DNA from: Pseudomonadota bacterium | GTDB taxonomy: Bacteria > Pseudomonadota > Alphaproteobacteria > Rhizobiales > Devosiaceae | Direction of reading: 5' to 3' | Assembly: GCA_023391095.1 (NCBI GenBank) | Contig: JAEWBN010000022.1 | Coordinates: forward strand, 310,001-374,000 | DNA: 64,000 bases | Shown here: positions 1-8,782 of the stretch, one piece after another | Layout of the letters: each line of letters opens with the position of its first letter | Numbering within the stretch: the stretch's first letter is position 1 | Program-made: the position numbers and the translations under genes | The notes under the pieces: model-generated | What the model was told of the DNA's origin: nothing | The model's input: the letters and a program-made list of their open reading frames with translations, nothing else | The model's database searches: none

Positions 1-72
1 GAGGAAATCGACTGCCGGCACGAGACCATCAAGGGTCTGGTGCTGCGCACCGAGTTCGTGCGCAAGCGCTAG
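1..72 (+). CDS. C-terminal fragment of an unidentified protein
   Basis: Only the last 23 codons and a TAG stop lie inside the window, in an open frame that runs to the window edge. The visible tail begins EEIDCRHETIKG and ends in the basic residues RKR. I do not recognise a family from so little. It is taken as coding because the frame closes cleanly and the gene on the opposite strand stops only three bases further on, giving a tight convergent pair. Confidence 0.5.
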   Translation, partial: EEIDCRHETIKGLVLRTEFVRKR

Positions 73-75
73 GCC

Positions 76-903
76 CTAGTCGCCGTTTCCGGTTTCCACC
101 GCGGGCGTTTCGGCGTCTTCGGCCACCGCCGGCTGGTCGAAATTGGGATTGTCGCGGATAAAGGCAGTGACGGCCTCGTCGAGCGCCACGAGAAAATTGC
201 TGATGCGCAGCCCGTTCGAGCCGAAATCATGCGGCGCGTTGATCGAAGCTGATCGCATGTCGACGCTGGCGCCCTCGGCGCCGGGCCGGATGCGCAGCAC
301 CGCCTCCTCGCGCCAGCCGGGCAGTGTCACGATGCGCGCATTGATGCGGCCCTCGGCCGTATAGTCGAGCGGCTCGCGCCGCAGGCGCACATCCCAGCCT
401 TCGGCACTGACCTGCCGGTCCACGAGGGCAAAGAGCTGGATGACGTCGAGCGGATAGTCGCGCGTTGTGGCATTGGGGAAGGTGGCGCGCTGCTGATCCG
501 GCGTCAGCAGGTGCGGCGGCGGCATGTTGGCGGTGTCCGGCTCGAAAACCAGCGGCAACTCGCCCCGCGCCGTCGTGGCCAAGTCGGTGACGACGGGATA
601 GCGCAGCGCCAGGTGCCCGTAATAGGCGAAAGGCAGGAGGCACAGCGTGCCCAGCACCAGGCCCATCAGCGCCCGGCTCCAGCCCTGGTCCCCGGTATTC
701 CAGAGACGCACCAGGGCAGCCAGCGCGGTGAGCACGGCCAGAAGCGCGGTGGCTCCGGCAAAAATGGCGACGTAGAGGAAGCTGGGGGAATCGATCACCC
801 CCGTACGGTGCATCAGCACCGGCAGGACCACGAGCGGCACGGACACGGCGCCAAGCCGGCGCGCCGCCACTGCACATTTCGATGTTCTGACCAAAATCCT
901 CAA
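76..903 (-). CDS. DUF1499 family membrane protein
   Basis: Predicted protein of about 275 residues. The N-terminal third has three hydrophobic stretches (roughly residues 15-35, 42-68 and 78-100). The soluble C-terminal part (about 130-260) carries the DUF1499 pattern, including the TTRDYPLDVIQLF region and the MRSASINAPHDFGSNGLRI stretch. Family members are uncharacterised envelope proteins, so no reaction is proposed. It stands alone: convergent with the fragment on its left and separated by about 85 bases from the protease gene to its right. The start is uncertain. The first codon is TTG at 903 with no convincing ribosome-binding site, and a TTG at 894 or a GTG near 870 are alternatives. 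Confidence 0.75.
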   Translation of the reverse strand: MRILVRTSKCAVAARRLGAVSVPLVVLPVLMHRTGVIDSPSFLYVAIFAGATALLAVLTALAALVRLWNTGDQGWSRALMGLVLGTLCLLPFAYYGHLALRYPVVTDLATTARGELPLVFEPDTANMPPPHLLTPDQQRATFPNATTRDYPLDVIQLFALVDRQVSAEGWDVRLRREPLDYTAEGRINARIVTLPGWREEAVLRIRPGAEGASVDMRSASINAPHDFGSNGLRISNFLVALDEAVTAFIRDNPNFDQPAVAEDAETPAVETGNGD

Positions 904-988
904 GGCGGCCCTGTTCCGTTAGCGGGGTGAGATTAGGCGGAAGGTCTTTCCGTACCTTGAAGAAATGCCCATGGGGACAGTTTTCCTG

Positions 989-2104
989 CTAACGGCACAT
1001 GGTGCTGATGGCTCCCCATTCCTGCGGCGTAAACGGCGATTCCAGCCCCGTCGGCCGCTGCTGGCCCATGGCGGTCAGGGCCGCCCGGCGCTCATCGGTC
1101 AGCGGATGGGTGTTGAACAGGGCCAGGGCGCGGGAGAAATCATCGTCCTGCCCGACGCGGGCGATCAGCGCCGTCAGCGCCCAGGGCTCGAAATCGAGCC
1201 GGTTGGCGACGGCGGCGGCAAACCGGTCCGCCTCGTGCTCGGCCTGCCGGGAAAAGCGGGAATCGATGATGGTGGCGCCAAGGCCCGCAGCGACAGAAAT
1301 GCCGGTGAGGTCCCCCAGGATAAAGCCCACCAGAGCGCCCGTGCCGGCGGTGGACACCAGCTGCGCCATGCCATGCCGATGGGCGACGTGGCCCAGCTCG
1401 TGCGCGAGGACCCCGGCGAACTCGTCGGGCGTGCGGGCAGCTTCCAGCAGGGAGGAGAAGAAGTAGACCCGCCCGCCGGGCACCGCAAAAGCATTGGGAA
1501 TGTCGGAGCGCACCACGCGAATCTCGGGCGTAAAGGGCGTGCCGGTGCCCTGGAGGGCCAGGTCGGCGAACCGGGCGATGGCGCGATTGGCGAGGCTATC
1601 GGGATCGGGATTGCAGAGCGGCAGACCGGTATCGCCGCCCAGCGCCGCTTCCATCTGTGCATAGACCGTGGTGCCGATGGCGTCTTCCCAGCCGGGCGGC
1701 ACCAGCGCCACGAGCCGCGGCGCCAGAAGCGGGATGCCGAAGATATAGGCCGCGATCACGCCCGCCAGCGCCAGGGTCGACAGGGCCATGAGGCCGCGCT
1801 GTTTACGCGCGGTGTCGCGCTGACGCTGGGCCAGGATCGGCAGGGTCGCGCGGATGCGGGCGATGTTCTCGGCGCCTTCGACCACGATGCGGGCGCCATC
1901 GGGCTGCCCGACAGCGCGCAGGCGTAACTGTCCGCGCCGCGCCGGCACGGAGGCCAGCGTATCGGCAGGCCAGCGCGCCAGGATGGCGTCGCTTGCCTCG
2001 GCCTCGACCAGCAAGGTGCCCGAGGTGCCGCTGCGCTCGAAGAAAAGGCGCACAGGATGGGCCGTTGCGACCTGGCCGTCATGGAAGCGGGCGGGAATGG
2101 CCAT
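989..2104 (-). CDS. M48 family zinc metalloprotease, membrane anchored
   Basis: A 371-residue M48 peptidase. The zinc motif HELGH lies at residues 235-239, and the third ligand is probably E291 in the HEADRFA segment. One hydrophobic segment at about 105-128 separates an N-terminal DUF-like cytosolic part from the protease domain, and a glycine-rich hydrophobic stretch (about 250-282) sits between the two zinc motifs, as in BepA/LoiP-type enzymes. The likely role is quality control of envelope proteins (family knowledge). The ATG at 2104 overlaps the TGA of the upstream DUF898 gene in a TGATG junction, so the two genes are almost certainly co-translated. An in-frame TTG one codon upstream is less likely. 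Confidence 0.85.
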   Translation of the reverse strand: MAIPARFHDGQVATAHPVRLFFERSGTSGTLLVEAEASDAILARWPADTLASVPARRGQLRLRAVGQPDGARIVVEGAENIARIRATLPILAQRQRDTARKQRGLMALSTLALAGVIAAYIFGIPLLAPRLVALVPPGWEDAIGTTVYAQMEAALGGDTGLPLCNPDPDSLANRAIARFADLALQGTGTPFTPEIRVVRSDIPNAFAVPGGRVYFFSSLLEAARTPDEFAGVLAHELGHVAHRHGMAQLVSTAGTGALVGFILGDLTGISVAAGLGATIIDSRFSRQAEHEADRFAAAVANRLDFEPWALTALIARVGQDDDFSRALALFNTHPLTDERRAALTAMGQQRPTGLESPFTPQEWGAISTMCR

Positions 2105-3309
2105 CAATAGCCTCCCACATTGAGCGCGTCGGCGAGGCCCTCGCCGGCCAGGGCCTTGTCCTCGGCGCGAGCGCGCACGCCGTCCAACGTTTCGACGCCG
2201 CTGATCGCGGCGCTGGTCACCACCAGCTTCCAGAAGCCGTAGCCCAGGATCAGCTCGTGCACGAAAACGAAGGCGCCGAAAATAAGGAGATAGCCGGTGA
2301 CTACGGCCAGAAGCGTCACCACACTCGACTGCATGGCCCTCAGCAGCAAAGCCGGATCGAATTCACCGCCGGCAAAGGCGGGCGCGGCGACAAGGCCCAT
2401 GACCAGGAGCCCACCCATCGCCAAGAGCAGGTAGACCGCAAGAAGCCCCACGGCGAAAAGCACATACTGGCCGATCAGCCGCAGGGGCGAGAGGCGCAGG
2501 GTCAGCCGCGCGCCGCCCAGGCTCACTGCCGAAAACATGCGGCTCATCTCGACCGCACGGTAAAAGGAGCTGACCACGAGAATGACGAGCGCGAGAGCGA
2601 AAAGCCAGGGATAGACCGTGATATCGGCGGCAAAGGGATCGTCAAGCACGCCGCCTTCATTGGCGAAAACGAGCCCCGTGACCGCGAGCCCGGCGCAAAC
2701 CAGCCAGGCGGGATAATAAGGCGCGAGCAGCTGACGCCACGATCCCGAAAACGCAAAGGGGCGATCGCCGTACCAGGTGTGCCGGTAGCGATAGGCCCAG
2801 AGATTGGCGGCCATGAAGGGATAGGCGAGCCCGAGCGTGCCCACATTGAGCAATGACCAGGCAAAGCGCCGCAAGGCATAGGCCCAGGCATTGCCCGTCT
2901 GGTCAAAGCGGATGCCGCGCCAGAGCGTGCGCGACAGGCGGAAGTCACGGGCGCGATAGGTGGCGTAGCCATGGAGAAACCATACAAGCAGCGCCACCGA
3001 GCCATAGCCGATGATGATCACCTGGCTCGATTGGGTAGAGAGATAAAAGAACAGGCCATAGAGCGGAATGAAGATCACCAGCGCCATGAGGAAGCCTGTG
3101 AGCAACTGCCCTGCATCGCCGGTATATTCGAGCGTATCGCCGTCGATCTCGGTATTGGACCAGTAAAAGCGCCGCTTGCGCGTGGTCAGCCAAAAGCGGT
3201 TGAGCCCGATGGTCGGGATCATCATCAGATAGCCGCGCAGCAGCAACCAGCCCAGATAGAGCCGGCTCCCGGAAAAGCTGACTTTGTGCGCTGTTTCCAG
3301 ATGCGGCAT
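2104..3309 (-). CDS. YjgN/DUF898 family polytopic membrane protein
   Basis: A 401-residue integral membrane protein with about nine or ten hydrophobic helices and family signatures such as GLNRFWLTTRKRRFYW near residue 40, YATYRARDFRLSRTLWRG near 120 and WAYRYRHTWYGDRPF near 170. DUF898 (YjgN) proteins have no established biochemical role. The pairing with an M48 protease in a TGATG-coupled operon suggests shared work in the inner membrane (inference). The start is the ATG at 3309, preceded by GAGGAG at good spacing; an upstream in-frame TTG would place that Shine-Dalgarno inside the gene. Confidence 0.85.
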   Translation of the reverse strand: MPHLETAHKVSFSGSRLYLGWLLLRGYLMMIPTIGLNRFWLTTRKRRFYWSNTEIDGDTLEYTGDAGQLLTGFLMALVIFIPLYGLFFYLSTQSSQVIIIGYGSVALLVWFLHGYATYRARDFRLSRTLWRGIRFDQTGNAWAYALRRFAWSLLNVGTLGLAYPFMAANLWAYRYRHTWYGDRPFAFSGSWRQLLAPYYPAWLVCAGLAVTGLVFANEGGVLDDPFAADITVYPWLFALALVILVVSSFYRAVEMSRMFSAVSLGGARLTLRLSPLRLIGQYVLFAVGLLAVYLLLAMGGLLVMGLVAAPAFAGGEFDPALLLRAMQSSVVTLLAVVTGYLLIFGAFVFVHELILGYGFWKLVVTSAAISGVETLDGVRARAEDKALAGEGLADALNVGGY

Positions 3310-3372
3310 GACGCTCCTCAACCCAGAGCAGTTCTAGGCGACGGGCGCAGGATTTGGAAGCCGGGAGGAAGT

Positions 3373-3406
3373 CCCCTCGCGCCACCCGCCCTATCAGGCG
3401 GAGGGG
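3373..3406. repeat. Nested intergenic hairpin after pdxH
   Basis: CCCCTC at 3373-3378 pairs with GAGGGG at 3401-3406, and an inner CCGCC at 3386-3390 pairs with GGCGG at 3397-3401. It lies between the end of pdxH and the start of the DUF898 gene, both on the minus strand. It may attenuate or stabilise the pdxH transcript; there is no clear U-run, so calling it a terminator would be weak. Confidence 0.4.
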
Positions 3407-3422
3407 AGCTCGCGCGCATTTT

Positions 3423-4052
3423 CTACGGATAAAGCCTGGTGCTGGTCCAGGGGGGGTCGGGGGTGGCGCGGGTGAAGCGGACGCGGTCGTGGAGGCGGAA
3501 TTCGCCGTCTTTCCAGAACTCGATGCTGGTGGGGACGATGCGAAAGCCGGACCAGTGGGGCGGGCGATCCATCTCGCCGTCGCCGACCATGGCGGTGAGC
3601 TGGGCGACCTCGTCCATCATCTGCTGGCGCGACTGGAGAGGGCGGGACTGCTTGGACGTGGCCGAGGCGATGCGGCTGCCGCGGGCGCGGGAGGCGAAAT
3701 AGGCGTCGGCCTCGGCCGGCGTGACGACCTCGACCGGCCCGCGCATGCGCACCTGGCGGCGCAGGCTTTTCCAGTGCATGACCATGGCCGCCTGCGGATT
3801 GAGATGCAGCTGTTCGCCCTTGGCGCTTTCGAAATTGGTGAAAAAGCAGAAGCCGCGCGCATCGCGCCGATTGAGCAGCACCATGCGCACATCGGGCAGG
3901 CCCGTGGCGTCCGACGTGGCCAGCGCCATGGCGTGCGGATCGTTGGGTTCGCTCTGTTGCGCCAGCGCAAACCATTCCTCGAAGATTGCGAAGGGATCGA
4001 GCCCGGAACGGTCGGCATCATCGAACAACCGTTCGGTCAGCGTCTCTGGCAT
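3423..4052 (-). CDS. pdxH: Pyridoxine/pyridoxamine 5'-phosphate oxidase
   Basis: A 209-residue FMN enzyme that oxidises pyridoxine or pyridoxamine 5'-phosphate to pyridoxal 5'-phosphate, the last step of vitamin B6 synthesis and salvage. Recognisable family segments are DPFAIFEEWF near residue 20, PDVRMVLLNRRDARGFCFFT near 55-75 and the C-terminal dimer and substrate segment HWSGFRIVPTSIEFW. The length fits the family, which begins shortly before the DPF motif. The reading frame continues 52 codons upstream, but the ATG at 4052 has AGGA at proper distance and matches the usual N-terminus, so the longer form is rejected. The gene is divergent from the J-domain gene. Confidence 0.93.
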   Translation of the reverse strand: MPETLTERLFDDADRSGLDPFAIFEEWFALAQQSEPNDPHAMALATSDATGLPDVRMVLLNRRDARGFCFFTNFESAKGEQLHLNPQAAMVMHWKSLRRQVRMRGPVEVVTPAEADAYFASRARGSRIASATSKQSRPLQSRQQMMDEVAQLTAMVGDGEMDRPPHWSGFRIVPTSIEFWKDGEFRLHDRVRFTRATPDPPWTSTRLYP

Positions 4053-4165
4053 GAGCAATATTCCTGCATGAATGCGCCCCGGCAAACTGGACAAGGCGGG
4101 GGGCCATCTCCATATAGGACTGCAACAATGGCGTGAGCAACGCCCAAGCATATAGACTGGACCAA

Positions 4166-5116
4166 ATGCGCGATCCTTACACCATCCTCGGGGTGTCGCG
4201 GTCCGCAAGCGAGAAGGACATCAAGTCCGCCTATCGCAAGCTGGCCAAGAAGTACCATCCCGACCAGAATCCGGACGATCCTTCGGCACACGGCAAGTTT
4301 GCCGAGGCGACCCATGCCTATGACCTGCTGAACGACGCCCAGAAGCGGGCCCAGTATGACCGCGGCGAGATCGACGCCGAGGGCAATCCCCGCTTTGCCG
4401 GCTTCGGCAATGGCGGCTATGCCGGCGGAACGCGCGGTGCGCGGCCCGGCGCGGGAGCCGGTGCCGGCGGCTTTTCGGCCGAGGATATCCTCAAGGAATT
4501 CATGAGCGGCTTTGGCGGCCAGCCGCGCGGCTCGGCCCGTGGCGCAGCCGGCGGCGCGCAATGGGACCCCTTCACCGGCACGGCAACGGGTGGCGCGGGC
4601 ATGCGCAGCAAGGGCGAGGACGTGGTCGTGACCCTGGCCGTGTCGCTCGAGGATGCGCACAAGGCCGCCTCGGTGCCGGTGCGCGTGCCCTCGGGCAAGA
4701 TGCTCAATGTGAAGCTGCCCGAGAAGGTGGAAGAGGGTCAGCAGATCCGGCTCAAGGGCCAGGGTACACCCGGCCCGCTGGGTGAACCCGGCGATGCGCT
4801 GGTGACGGTGCGGTTCGAAAAGTCCAAGACCTTCCGCCGCGACGGGCTCGATATCCGCACCGACGTGCCGGTGACGCTTTATGAAGCGGTGCTCGGCGCC
4901 AAGGTGCGCGTGCCGACGCTGGATGGTCCGGTGGAGCTCAACCTGCCGCCGGGCGTCGACACCTCCAAGGCGCTGCGGCTCAAGGGCAAGGGCCTTTACG
5001 GCGACGGCGACCTTTATGTGAATGTGCGCGTCATCCTGCCCCCGGGCGGGGATGCCGATCTCGAGGCTCTGGCGCGGTTCATGCGCGACCAGAAGCCCTA
5101 TTCGGTTCGCGACTAG
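4166..5116 (+). CDS. DnaJ C-terminal / J-domain co-chaperone (CbpA-like)
   Basis: A 316-residue Hsp40. The J domain occupies residues 1-70, with the HPD tripeptide that stimulates DnaK ATPase in KKYHPDQNP. A Gly/Ala-rich linker (about 75-150) leads to the two beta-sandwich substrate-binding domains (about 160-310). The cysteine-rich zinc finger of classical DnaJ is absent, so it is a class II, CbpA-type co-chaperone rather than DnaJ itself. The start is the ATG at 4166, which gives the typical N-terminus MRDPYTILGV; a GTG 33 bases upstream is in frame but adds non-conserved residues. It faces pdxH across a short divergent region and ends just before a strong terminator. Confidence 0.9.
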   Translation: MRDPYTILGVSRSASEKDIKSAYRKLAKKYHPDQNPDDPSAHGKFAEATHAYDLLNDAQKRAQYDRGEIDAEGNPRFAGFGNGGYAGGTRGARPGAGAGAGGFSAEDILKEFMSGFGGQPRGSARGAAGGAQWDPFTGTATGGAGMRSKGEDVVVTLAVSLEDAHKAASVPVRVPSGKMLNVKLPEKVEEGQQIRLKGQGTPGPLGEPGDALVTVRFEKSKTFRRDGLDIRTDVPVTLYEAVLGAKVRVPTLDGPVELNLPPGVDTSKALRLKGKGLYGDGDLYVNVRVILPPGGDADLEALARFMRDQKPYSVRD

Positions 5117-5122
5117 TTTGAA

Positions 5123-5151
5123 CCCTCTCCCCTCTCGGGAGAGGGTTTTTT
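5123..5151 (+). terminator. Rho-independent terminator of the J-domain gene
   Basis: A perfect 9-bp stem (5123-5131 with 5137-5145, five-base loop) is followed directly by six T residues. It lies 7 bases after the stop of the J-domain gene and separates it from the convergent Sua5 gene. Confidence 0.9.
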
Positions 5152-5161
5152 CATTCTCGCG

Positions 5162-6100
5162 CTAGCCGCGCGGGGCAGCTGCGCGCCGCAACCGGTCGTT
5201 GATGGCTTCGCCCAGGCCGGTTTCGGGAATGGGGGAGACGGCAATGGTGGTCGCGCCCAGTTCGTCCAGCTCGTGCAGCATGGCAAAGAGGTTGCGCGCC
5301 GCTTCGTGGAGATCGGCGCGTTCCGAGAGATTGCGCATGGGCCCCTCGAAACCGGTTACCGGGCCGAAGGCGAGCCAGGCTTCGCCGGGGCGCGGGGTGG
5401 CGTCGAGCCGCATATGGGCGTTGGGCGCATAATGGCTGAGCAGCATGCCGGGCGCGGAAATCGCGGCGCCTTCGGCCACCTGTTCCACGGCCATGCCCAT
5501 TCGTGCCTCGATCTCGTCCCGCGAGAGAGCACCGGCGCGCAGCTGGATGAGGCGGTTGCCGTCGCTGGCGAGGATGGTGGATTCAACGCCTGACGTGCAG
5601 GGGCCGCCATCGAGGACGGGCACCCTGCCTTCGAAGCCGCGCCGCACCTGTTCGGCGGTGGTGGGCGAGAGTTTTCCCGACGGATTGGCCGAAGGGGCGG
5701 CAAGCGGGCGACCGGCAGCGCGCAGCAGCGCCTGAGCCAGCGGATGATCGGGCACGCGGATGGCGACCGTATCGAGCCCGGCAGTCGCCACATCGGCAAG
5801 GCCGTGGCCGGGCCGGAGTGGCAGGACGAGGCTCAGCGGGCCGGGCCAAAAGGTTTCCGCCAGGCGCCGGGCCAGTGGGGAAAAGACCGCGAACCGTTCG
5901 GCCATGGCCAGATCGGCGCAATGGACGATCAGCGGATTAAAGCGCGGCCGCCCCTTGGTCTCATAGATCGAGAGCACCGCATCGGGATTGGTGGCGTCGG
6001 CGCCCAGCCCATAAACCGTCTCCGTGGGAAAGGCGACAAGCCGGCCGGCCTGCAGCAGGCGGGCGGCATTTTCGATGTCCTGGGGATCGGGAGCGGTCAT
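5162..6100 (-). CDS. L-threonylcarbamoyladenylate synthase, Sua5 type
   Basis: A 312-residue enzyme that makes threonylcarbamoyl-AMP from threonine, bicarbonate and ATP for the universal t6A37 modification of ANN-decoding tRNAs. The YrdC-type catalytic domain fills residues 1-200 and shows FPTETVYGLGADA, the KGRPRFNPL substrate loop, and SANPSGKLSPTTAEQV near 150-165. A C-terminal Sua5 domain of about 90 residues follows, so this is the long Sua5 form and not the short TsaC form. The ATG at 6100 is chosen; 12 extra codons upstream have no family support. It is divergent from the deacetylase-like gene. Confidence 0.9.
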   Translation of the reverse strand: MTAPDPQDIENAARLLQAGRLVAFPTETVYGLGADATNPDAVLSIYETKGRPRFNPLIVHCADLAMAERFAVFSPLARRLAETFWPGPLSLVLPLRPGHGLADVATAGLDTVAIRVPDHPLAQALLRAAGRPLAAPSANPSGKLSPTTAEQVRRGFEGRVPVLDGGPCTSGVESTILASDGNRLIQLRAGALSRDEIEARMGMAVEQVAEGAAISAPGMLLSHYAPNAHMRLDATPRPGEAWLAFGPVTGFEGPMRNLSERADLHEAARNLFAMLHELDELGATTIAVSPIPETGLGEAINDRLRRAAAPRG

Positions 6101-6166
6101 GGCGGGTTGTTTGACAAGCGGCCATGGCCGCGTCAAGACGATACAATTGCAGTGCGGGAGCCCGCT

Positions 6167-7093
6167 TTGACGACGCTACTGGTCAGCCAGCCCAATTTTG
6201 CCGAGCACCAGACCCCGCAGGGCCACCCCGAACGCGCCGATCGCATCCGGGCCGTCAACGATGCGCTGGATGATCCGGCCTTTTCCGCCCTGTTGCGGCG
6301 CGATGCGCTCACCGGTGACCTGATGCTGGCCGAACTGGTGCATGACGGGGAATACCTCGGCAAGCTGCGGGACGCGCGACCGGCCGAAGGGATCGGCCAG
6401 CTCGATACCGACACTTTCATCTCCGATGGGTCGCTGGATGTGGCGGCCGTTGGCCTGGGCGGGGCGCTCGCGGCGCTCGACGCGGTGGTTCTGGGGGAAG
6501 CGGACAATGCCTTCTGCGCCATCCGCCCGCCCGGTCACCATGCCGAGATCGCCCGGCCGATGGGCTTTTGCCTCATCAACACCGTCGCCATCGTGGCGCG
6601 GGAGGCGCAGCGCAAATATGGCGCCGACCGGGTGGCAATCGTCGATTTCGACGTGCACCACGGCAATGGCACGCAGGACATATTCAAGGACGACCCGACG
6701 GTCTTTTATGCATCGAGCCATCAGATGCCGCTTTATCCAGGCACCGGGCTTCCAAGCGAAACCGGCGTCGGCAATGTGGTCAATGTCGCCCTGCCCTCCC
6801 ATTCGGGCGGAGACGCGATGCGGGAGGCCTACAAGGACACGATCCTGCCGGCGCTCGACAATTTCGCGCCCGACCTCGTGCTGATTTCGGCCGGATTCGA
6901 TGCGCATCACCGCGATCCGCTGGCGCAGTTGGAATGGGTGGACGAGGACTACGCCTGGCTGACGGGCAAATTGATGGACGTTGCCGAGCGGCGCTGCGCC
7001 AATCGCATTGTCTCGTTGCTCGAAGGTGGTTATGACCTCAGGGGCCTTTCGGGTGGCGTGCGCCAGCATGTGACGCGCCTGCTCAAAGGCTGA
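6167..7093 (+). CDS. Histone deacetylase family protein (class II-like amidohydrolase)
   Basis: A 308-residue zinc hydrolase of the arginase/deacetylase fold. Visible catalytic residues are the His pair H124-H125 in PPGHHAE, and the zinc ligands D162 and H164 in DFDVHHGNGT. The third metal Asp is in the SAGFDAHHRDP segment near residue 250. Bacterial relatives act on acetylated polyamines or other N-acetyl amides; the substrate here cannot be told. The start is TTG at 6167 with GGGAG upstream; an in-frame GTG at 6152 is possible. It is followed after 25 bases by xseB on the same strand. Confidence 0.88.
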   Translation: MTTLLVSQPNFAEHQTPQGHPERADRIRAVNDALDDPAFSALLRRDALTGDLMLAELVHDGEYLGKLRDARPAEGIGQLDTDTFISDGSLDVAAVGLGGALAALDAVVLGEADNAFCAIRPPGHHAEIARPMGFCLINTVAIVAREAQRKYGADRVAIVDFDVHHGNGTQDIFKDDPTVFYASSHQMPLYPGTGLPSETGVGNVVNVALPSHSGGDAMREAYKDTILPALDNFAPDLVLISAGFDAHHRDPLAQLEWVDEDYAWLTGKLMDVAERRCANRIVSLLEGGYDLRGLSGGVRQHVTRLLKG

Positions 7094-7118
7094 CCAATCG
7101 AGCTTGCGGAGAATGAAC

Positions 7119-7370
7119 ATGGCCGAGAACGCACACGATGATGTGAAATCGCTGAGCTTTGAGGCCGCGCTGGAGCAGCTCGAACAGATCGTGCAGAAGC
7201 TCGAGAGCGGTCGCGCGCCGCTGGCCGAATCCATTGCGATTTATGAGCGCGGTGAGGCTCTTAAGGCCCATTGCGAGGCCCTGTTGCGCACCGCCGAGGC
7301 GCGGATCGAGAAGATCACGCTGTCGCGCGAAGGCAAGGCCGTGGGTACCGAGCCGCTTGACGCCAGCTGA
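7119..7370 (+). CDS. xseB: Exodeoxyribonuclease VII small subunit
   Basis: An 83-residue helical protein matching XseB: the SFEAALEQLEQIVQKLESG helix is near the N-terminus, followed by a second helix with YERGEALKAHCEALL. XseB assembles with XseA into the single-strand-specific, bidirectional nuclease ExoVII. XseA is not in the window. The ATG at 7119 is preferred because GGAGA ends six bases upstream; the ATG two codons earlier would abut that Shine-Dalgarno. The gene lies downstream of the deacetylase-like gene and upstream of the Sco gene, all on one strand. Confidence 0.93.
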   Translation: MAENAHDDVKSLSFEAALEQLEQIVQKLESGRAPLAESIAIYERGEALKAHCEALLRTAEARIEKITLSREGKAVGTEPLDAS

Positions 7371-7451
7371 CACGCGGCAATGTGCCTGTTGCCAGCGCGG
7401 CGGGCGCTGGCCATCAAGGGCGCGATTTGACCTGCCCCGTGGAATGAAACG

Positions 7452-8048
7452 ATGACGAATAAGGCGCTGCGCAATTTCCGGATCGTGCTCTGGGTACTTG
7501 TGGCCGTCGCGGCCCTGGGTGCCACAGCGCTTTATGCCTTCAAGCCGCCACAGCGGCCGCTGGGCCTGACGGGGCAGAGCTTTGCGCTTGCCTCGACCAA
7601 GGGCGGCACGTTCAACGAGCGCGACCTTGTCGGCACGCCGAGCCTTATCTTCTTCGGCTATACGTTCTGCCCGGACGTCTGCCCGACGACGCTGGCGGAA
7701 ACCACAGCATGGCGGGCGCAGCTGGGGCTCAGCGAAGAGGATCTGCGCATCATCTTCGTGACGGTGGACCCCGAGCGCGACACGCTCGACGCGGTCAAGT
7801 CCTACGTTGAAGGCTTCGATCCCTCGATCATCGGCCTTGTGGGCGACCAGGCCGCCACCGACGAGGTCAAGCAGGCCTTTGGCGTCTTTTCGAAGAAGTC
7901 GGGCGACGTGGAGAGCGAATTCTACCTTGTCGACCACACGGCGCTGACCTTCCTGATCAAGGCCGACGGCACCTTCCAGGGCACCATTTCCTACGAAGAA
8001 GCCAGCGACACCGCCTTGGCCAAGATCGAGCGGCTGGTCCAGCGGTGA
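7452..8048 (+). CDS. SCO1/SenC family copper chaperone
   Basis: A 198-residue thioredoxin-fold protein with one N-terminal membrane anchor (about residues 10-30). The copper site is complete: C73 and C77 in the CPDVC motif plus H162 in LVDHTALTF. Sco proteins deliver or reduce copper for the CuA centre of cytochrome c oxidase on the periplasmic side. The CuA oxidase of this window is about 17 kb away, so the link is functional rather than by operon. Its GTGA end overlaps the start of tlyA by four bases, implying coupled translation with an rRNA methyltransferase, an odd pairing. Confidence 0.9.
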   Translation: MTNKALRNFRIVLWVLVAVAALGATALYAFKPPQRPLGLTGQSFALASTKGGTFNERDLVGTPSLIFFGYTFCPDVCPTTLAETTAWRAQLGLSEEDLRIIFVTVDPERDTLDAVKSYVEGFDPSIIGLVGDQAATDEVKQAFGVFSKKSGDVESEFYLVDHTALTFLIKADGTFQGTISYEEASDTALAKIERLVQR

Positions 8049-8779
8049 GCCGTATCCGGCTCGACCTGATGCTGGAACAGCGCGGGTTGATGCCGAGCCG
8101 TGCGCGGGCCCGCGATGCCATTCTGCGCGGCACGGTGCGGGTCAATGGCGAGCCGGCCAGGAAGCCCAACCAGATGGTTGGCCCGGACGACAGCCTGACG
8201 CTGGATGACCCGGCCGCGGGCTATGTATCGCGTGCTGCGCTCAAGCTGCTGGCCGGACTCGATGCCGGGGCGATCCACCCAGAAGGCAAAGTGTGCCTCG
8301 ATGTCGGCGCGTCCACGGGCGGGTTTACGCAGGTGCTGCTGGAGCGCGGGGCGGCCAAGGTCTTTGCCGTGGATGTGGGGCACGAGCAGCTGCACCAGAG
8401 CCTCAAGGGCGATGGGCGGGTGGTGAGCCTTGAAGGCACCAATGCGCGCGAGCTGGATCGGGCGATCATCTCCGAACCGGTCGACCTGCTTGTCTGCGAT
8501 ATCAGCTTTGTGTCGGTGACCAAGGTGCTGGAGGCGGCGCTTGGGCTCTGCGGTCCAGCGGCCGAGGCGGTGATCCTTTACAAGCCGCAATTCGAGGTCG
8601 GCCGGGACTTTGTCGGCAAGGGTGGGATCGTGACCGACGAGGCCGCGAGCCAGCGCGCCATGGGCGAGGTCATTGCCTTTGTCGAAAGCGCAGGCTTTGC
8701 GCTCAGGACGTCCGTCCCCTCCCCCATTGCCGGTGGCGATGGCAACCGGGAAACGGTGCTGGTGTTCGGGCGGCGCTAG
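8045..8779 (+). CDS. tlyA: TlyA family rRNA methyltransferase / hemolysin-like
   Basis: A 244-residue protein with an N-terminal S4 RNA-binding domain (residues 3-60) and a Rossmann methyltransferase domain. The SAM-binding loop is GASTGGFT at 88-95, and the RrmJ-type core continues through DLLVCDISFVS near 145. TlyA proteins 2'-O-methylate C1409 of 16S rRNA and, in the long form, C1920 of 23S rRNA. The GTG start overlaps the Sco stop codon (GTGA). The gene ends four bases before the convergent CAP-domain gene. Confidence 0.9.
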   Translation: MSRIRLDLMLEQRGLMPSRARARDAILRGTVRVNGEPARKPNQMVGPDDSLTLDDPAAGYVSRAALKLLAGLDAGAIHPEGKVCLDVGASTGGFTQVLLERGAAKVFAVDVGHEQLHQSLKGDGRVVSLEGTNARELDRAIISEPVDLLVCDISFVSVTKVLEAALGLCGPAAEAVILYKPQFEVGRDFVGKGGIVTDEAASQRAMGEVIAFVESAGFALRTSVPSPIAGGDGNRETVLVFGRR

Positions 8780-8782
8780 GGC

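Noticed and set aside
7391..7411. Hairpin GCCAGCGC/GCGCTGGC between xseB and the Sco gene as a terminator
   Set aside because: No T run follows, and the genes on both sides are on the same strand with short spacing, so read-through seems more likely.
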